Shown: one piece after another, positions 60,201-64,000 of the stretch
Layout of the letters: each line of letters begins with the position of its first letter
How positions within the stretch are numbered: position 1 is the stretch's first letter
DNA from: Rhabdornis inornatus
Taxonomy: Eukaryota > Chordata > Aves > Passeriformes > Rhabdornithidae
Assembly (NCBI GenBank): GCA_013397075.1
Contig: VWZS01000187.1
Span: 2,999,083-3,063,082 of the forward strand
Direction of reading: 5' to 3'
Length of the DNA stretch: 64,000 nucleotides
The notes under the pieces: generated by a model
The model's database searches: none
What the model was told of the DNA's origin: nothing
What the model saw: the letters and a program-made list of their open reading frames with translations, nothing else
Made by a program: the position numbers and the translations under genes

Positions 60201-62544
60201 GTTTCAGGGTGGTGAGGTCAGACAGGGGACAGACTGGAGCAATGGCAGTGGTAACTTACATGTCCATGCAGATCTGTGTTTAACAGCATCAGGGCACAAG
60301 TGAGGGTGTGGGCTCCATCTGCGGCACAAGCACAGGACAGGAATTAGAGGCCCCAGCTCAGCAGCTGGTGCTCCAGTGTCTCAGCATCTAAGGAAGGCTA
60401 TGGGGTCTCTGAGGCTCCAAAATTGTGCTGAGCCCCCTCCTCCCACCCTGGACACAAGGGGACAGAGCAGCACTGACAGCCTGCAGGTAAGTAGGTAGAA
60501 GGCTGCTGGTTCCAAACCTCAGCACAACAAATTATCTTTCAAGCCTGCTGCCCCTATAGCCAGGCAGTGCTGCTGTAGCTAGTCCTGCAGAGCTCACAGC
60601 ATGACAAGTTAGGACTGACACAAACCTCACCTGTCCCAGAGCCGACGCAGAAGCAGACCCATTCTGTGCGAATTCATACAGAAGAGGTGCAAAGACATGA
60701 AATAGTACTAAGTGGGTGTCTGTGCTCCCGAAATTCTATGCACACAAGTTTCCTCACTTAGATATTCCCTGAGCTGAGGGTCTGAGAGCTGGGGTCCATT
60801 TGGTGAGGAGTGTGATAAGTGTGTCTCTTGTGCTAATCTGCTCAAGGTCAAAATTAAGAATGGGTTGAGCTCTAATTATGCATCATCCAACCAGACCAGG
60901 CTTAAAAAATCTAAAGCATCTGTCATTCGAGGGAAATGACATACTGGGGCTATCTCCTAAGGCATCAGTATAGGCTCTCTGCCTGCTCTCTAGTTTCAGT
61001 TTGAGCACGTTCACTGAGCTGACAAACACATAGGCTCCCCTGAAACACACACATACACACACTCCCCACAGACATGCACAGTTTCTTACCTTCTGAAGAG
61101 ATGGCATTGGGATTACACTCGTAGTAGCGCTGGGAAAAATGAGCCAGCACTCGCTCTCGCTCTTGTGTCTCTCCCATCAAGGCTAGCTCTTTTAGAAAGG
61201 ACCTAAAAAAGCAGCAGCAGCGTAGGTCACACATGAAGCACACTGCAGTTTCTGCAACTCACCCTATGCAGGAATGGAACTGTGCTTTCTGGTTTCAAGA
61301 CGTTCCTGCATGCTGGATGAAGCCCTGCTTTGCACATCCTTCCCTCCCTCCAAACCCACTGTGGGACTCTTCTCCAAGCCCACAGCACCATATCCTGCTG
61401 GCACATCGCAAAGACCTACAACCAATCCCAGGAGTTACACTGGGAAAGGAGGTAGGTGTAACAACAGAAAGATTTGAGTTCAAGACCTGGAAAGTCAGGC
61501 CTAGGTGAACCTGACTGCCATTCAACTGCACTGACCATTGATTTAAGACCAGGAGTGATTTTTTTTTGGTTGCATGGCTGAGATAACATCTTGGAAGTCA
61601 CCCTCTCCTATTTAAGAGGTAAGAGGATCTCCAGGTGACAGTCATGGGGTCTGCTTGCTCCTGCAGATCTCTGTGGGGTTGCAGAGCTGCAGAGGGCATG
61701 GTCTGTTGGGACCCCACTCTGGTGGCCACCACACACACACATGCACACACACTCAGTTCTGACCTGAGAGCCTGATCCAGACTCATTCCTGTGAACACGA
61801 AGAACTTCAGATATTCCCCTGCCACCATCCTGCTGAACTCATTGCTGAAATAGAAAAGGGGGAAGGTGAGAATGGGATTGACCAGGCTGTGGGGACAGCC
61901 AAAGGCACACAGGGGTTGGGTGGATTCCAAGAGGCTGGGAGCTCCCCGGGGTTGCAAGAAGCATGCCAAGGACAGAGACACCCCATGCTCCCATGAAATT
62001 CAGAGAAGTCATCCACAAATTCACTGGGAATACTGGGCATGTAAGAGAAAATGGAGAAGCTATAGAGGGAAGGGCTCATGAGAGGTCAGCTAGCCACTGC
62101 CATGCCCCAACACCTTACTGAAGCATCCAAGATGCAGTCATGGTAGGAAGGTATGAAAATCTGGATGTCCCCTAGGTTTTAAGACCTTTAGAGGGAACAC
62201 CTGGTGCAAATGTACTAGTCACGAGGAGTGGGTTTTGAGGTCCTGCCAGCAGTTCCTTGCCAGCCTGGTGCCCCACAAGGGCAGCAGGACTGCAGGTGAA
62301 AGTGAGCTCTTTGCAGAATGGAACATTCCTTCCAAATACCCACACGTACTTCTTCCCCAAGTGGCGAGCCACATCTGCTTTTTTAAAGCCATCCAGGTTG
62401 AAGAGCCTCTTGGCCAGGCGTTTGGCAGCCTCCAGGTCAGCCTTGTGTCCATTGGAAAGGGTGTCTGTGCTGCCCAGGGCCAGGTGCTCCACACTGTCCA
62501 TCTCCGACTCTGAGTCTGAAACCAGCTGGCTCTGGGGGCGGTCG
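44648..62544 (-). CDS. PSD: PSD (EFA6A), ARF6 guanine nucleotide exchange factor (3' 12 exons, 5' partial)
   Basis: Plasma-membrane exchange factor for ARF6 that shapes cortical actin, endosome recycling and, in neurons, dendritic spines. Exons in transcript order: 62544-62350, 61844-61764, 61202-61090, 60318-60260, 59712-59623, 49390-49347, 48118-47940, 47142-47072, 46532-46375, 46055-45911, 45284-45141, 44887-44648. All are GT-AG and in phase, giving 505 residues that match the C-terminal half of human EFA6A (1024 residues). Order: short linker, Sec7, PH, coiled coil, basic tail. The long N-terminal regulatory half lies beyond the window's right end. Sequence such as LNTDLHGH and NIGKRMSCSDFIGNLEGLN identifies the EFA6 family; synteny next to NFKB2 and LALGSTDTLSNG point to PSD rather than PSD2, 3 or 4. 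Confidence 0.96.
45713..45750 (+). repeat. 19-base tandem duplication in a PSD intron
   Basis: Two adjacent copies of GGTCTCACTGTTCGTCCC plus one base, differing only at the last base (T/C). It lies between PSD exons 46055-45911 and 45284-45141. Confidence 0.85.
45911..48010 (-). other. PSD: PSD pleckstrin homology domain
   Basis: Exons 48118-47940 to 46055-45911 carry YKHGLLVRKIHADPDCKK, then TPRGKRGWKPFHAILKGMIL across a splice (the T codon is split) and ADWRVFLFQAQNPEQMHSW. The basic beta1-beta2 loop (KKTPRGKRGWK) is the phosphoinositide-binding site. In EFA6 proteins this PH domain binds PIP2 and anchors the enzyme to the plasma membrane. Confidence 0.93.
52492..52499 (+). promoter_or_regulatory. 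TATA-box-like element in the PSD intron, antisense to PSD
   Basis: TATATAAG preceded by C and followed by CAGGGTAGGGAG, with a possible start about 30 bases on and an ATG at 52559 opening a 28-codon frame. The layout resembles a compact TATA promoter. No product is recognised, so this is only a candidate. Confidence 0.25.
54504..54517 (-). other. PSD: Candidate 3' end of an alternative PSD first exon
   Basis: Minus-strand GCAAGAAGAAGCCG ends at a strong GTGAGC donor (54503-54498). Read as gc-AAG-AAG-AAG-CCG it ends on a codon boundary, the phase needed by the next exon at 49390. The upstream part of the exon falls in the N gap. Confidence 0.35.
54518..54530. other. Assembly gap (13 N) in the PSD intron CpG block
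   Basis: Run of N between CTTCTTCTTGC and CGCCCGCCGCAG. The true size is unknown. The GC-rich piece at 55616-55895 may be the missing sequence. Confidence 0.95.
54859..55614 (+). repeat. 756-base exact direct repeat, copy A
   Basis: Begins CATTGGAGATGTACTC and ends GTGAAGCACCA at an N. Every stretch I compared with copy B is identical, including the length of a 15-A homopolymer. It looks like the right end of a contig. Confidence 0.95.
55616..55895 (-). other. GC-rich fragment between single Ns, probably misplaced; minus-strand open frame
   Basis: A 280-base island bounded by single Ns (55615, 55896). On the minus strand an ATG at 55766-55764 opens a frame through MIGVNSINSSAGRMRSRS, then RYGRNYRGVETFCYGW, and stays open to the fragment's end. 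The sequence 5' of the ATG is a GC-rich leader-like stretch. I do not recognise the protein. It could be part of an alternative PSD first exon or of an unrelated gene. Confidence 0.5.
55897..56652 (+). repeat. 756-base exact direct repeat, copy B
   Basis: Identical to 54859-55614 as far as compared. It begins directly after an N and continues into unique sequence, as expected for the left end of a contig that overlaps copy A. Confidence 0.95.
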
Positions 62545-64000
62545 CTGCAATGGGAAGGGACATTCCATGTTAGCCTGCCTGCAGATCCCCTCCTTGTTCA
62601 GCTTCTCAGGAAATGCGTGTTCCTCACCCTGCTTTGGAGACTAGCTACTCACTGCTGGGAGCCAGGATGAACTGCACTCATCAGAGACACTCTGAGACCA
62701 GCTAAGGGCAGGTGTAGGAATGCAGCTTTGGGAGGAAGGGTGGGGTGATAGGACAGCACCAGTCAATGACTGGACTAAGGCACTCAAACTAACATTCATA
62801 CTGGATCTGGAAGGAAAGGACAACTACTCCAAAGTCCCCCACTTTGAACCTGTGAAACTGTATGTGTGGGCTTAGGCTCTGCCAAGCTCAGCTGTAGCAG
62901 AGACTTGGAGCAGAAACACATGCACATCACATGCTGTCCTACAGCTCCGTACTAATTTTTTAATCTGGACAAACTCCTTGTGCTGCTCTCAAATGCAGTT
63001 TCTACCTAAGACAAGACAACTCTAATTCCTTTGTTCACCTTTGCCCACCCACTGACTCCAAAGCACTACACAGACAACAAAGCTGAGGCAGAGGATGTGA
63101 GGACAAAGGAAAACCCCCCTGGCCTCCCAGCTCACAGTAGAGTGCAGTCTTCTCCAGGCTGCCCATCAGCTCTCAGCCCACCACGCCTTAAATGGCCATG
63201 TTAGGAGACACTCTTGGCTTGGTCCCCGAAGCAATCTGACTCAGCTGTGTAGAAGTTATCCCAACCAAAAGCTGGTTGAATCTAATCAACAACAAATGTT
63301 AAGCAACTCTGACCTCACCCAAATTTTCTGGCAGCCCTTACAATGTTCCAGTCTGATTTATTTTTAAAAGTCTCTAATTGAGTTTTAAGAGGCCTGCTCT
63401 CCTGAGCCAATTACCCAGGCCAATCTCCTTGAGGTTCTGCTTTTTTGAAGAAGGACAGCCACCTCCTGCTCAGTGCTGCCTGTCCCAGGGGAGGCCTGCA
63501 AAACACTGACAGACTGCTTCATGCTTGGGGGGGGCTCTCAACTGCCATCCTCTCCACCTTCTGTCTCCCCCAGCCAGCATGCAGCAGGAGAAGCTGCTCT
63601 GCACTCAAACCTGTGGGTCAGACACTTCCCTGGTGAAAGCAGCTCCAACACCCTGCAAGTCCTTGGAGAGATGTGCTTTGCTCAGACCACTGCTGAACTC
63701 AGTGGTGGCAGCAGGTGATTGTGCTAAGACCTGGACGGATGGCCAAGGCAGATCTATGCCCACTTGGCTCCACGGAGACTATCCATCACTCCAATGCACC
63801 CTGGTGGAAGCAGGCACAGGAGTGGTCGCAAGGTCACTGTGAGCTCACCAGGTCTGACTCCACCAGCTCTGGGCAGCTGGGCAGGCAGCTTCCAGCATCA
63901 CTGTCCAAATCATGAGCACACCCCATCCTGTGGGCAAATCTCCCACCTGCCTGAAATCTCTTCTCCTCCCAAAACAGCCACATCCAAAGGTGCTGCTGGC
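62545..64000 (-). other. PSD: PSD intron upstream of the Sec7-linker exon
   Basis: No further PSD exon was recognised to the window's end. The N-terminal exons are expected beyond 64000. No repeat or RNA gene seen. Confidence 0.6.

Larger units (their letters stand above)
49347..62544 (-). other. PSD: PSD Sec7 domain exons
   Basis: Six exons from 62544-62350 to 49390-49347 encode LEAAKRLAKRLFNLDGFKK through SIKNEKLQWA. The glutamic finger is the Glu of GETQ at 61169-61171 (minus strand). The pocket motif reads CALMLLNTDLHGH, ending at 60260. The last of these exons is separated by 10.2 kb from the others. Confidence 0.93.

Noticed and set aside
1..64000. tRNA, rRNA, CRISPR, viral or bacterial-type elements
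   Set aside because: None recognised by eye on either strand; the window is ordinary vertebrate gene-rich DNA.

Overview
The window is vertebrate nuclear DNA from a compact genome. Four protein-coding genes with GT-AG introns are read directly from it: GBF1 (+, 5' end missing), a TMEM150A-family gene (+), NFKB2 (+) and PSD/EFA6A (-, 5' end missing). The order GBF1-NFKB2-PSD matches human 10q24. Short introns, few interspersed repeats and assembly gaps in GC-rich promoters suggest a bird or other sauropsid; I infer this and cannot prove it.

Layout. 1-19.46 kb: the last 23 coding exons of GBF1, from the start of the Sec7 domain to the stop codon and poly(A) signal. 19.46-22.78 kb: intergenic sequence, nothing recognised. 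22.8-31.75 kb: a CpG-island promoter and seven coding exons of a TMEM150A-like membrane protein, with a long microsatellite-rich 3'UTR (TG, TA and twelve CTG units). 31.8-42.82 kb: NFKB2, with two GC-rich promoter regions that each carry the same perfect kappaB decamer, a non-coding first exon and 22 coding exons giving 910 residues. 42.8-64 kb: PSD on the minus strand, 12 coding exons covering the Sec7 domain, PH domain, coiled coil and C-terminus (505 residues), with a 10.2 kb intron between the Sec7 and PH parts.

Functional picture. GBF1 is the early-Golgi exchange factor for ARF1. PSD/EFA6A is a plasma-membrane exchange factor for ARF6. TMEM150A is a plasma-membrane partner of the PI4-kinase type III alpha complex. 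NFKB2 makes p100/p52 of the non-canonical NF-kappaB pathway. Three of the four genes therefore act on ARF and phosphoinositide membrane identity, and the kappaB-controlled NFKB2 lies between them.

The most notable observation is in the big PSD intron. An exact 756-base direct repeat (54859-55614 and 55897-56652) brackets a 280-base GC-rich piece bounded by single Ns. This looks like two overlapping contig ends that were not merged, with a stray contig placed between them. Placed instead in the nearby 13-N gap at 54518-54530, the stray piece gives, on the minus strand, an ATG-initiated open frame ending in a GTGAGC donor in phase with the next PSD exon. That is a candidate alternative first exon for a short PSD isoform with PH and coiled coil but without most of Sec7.
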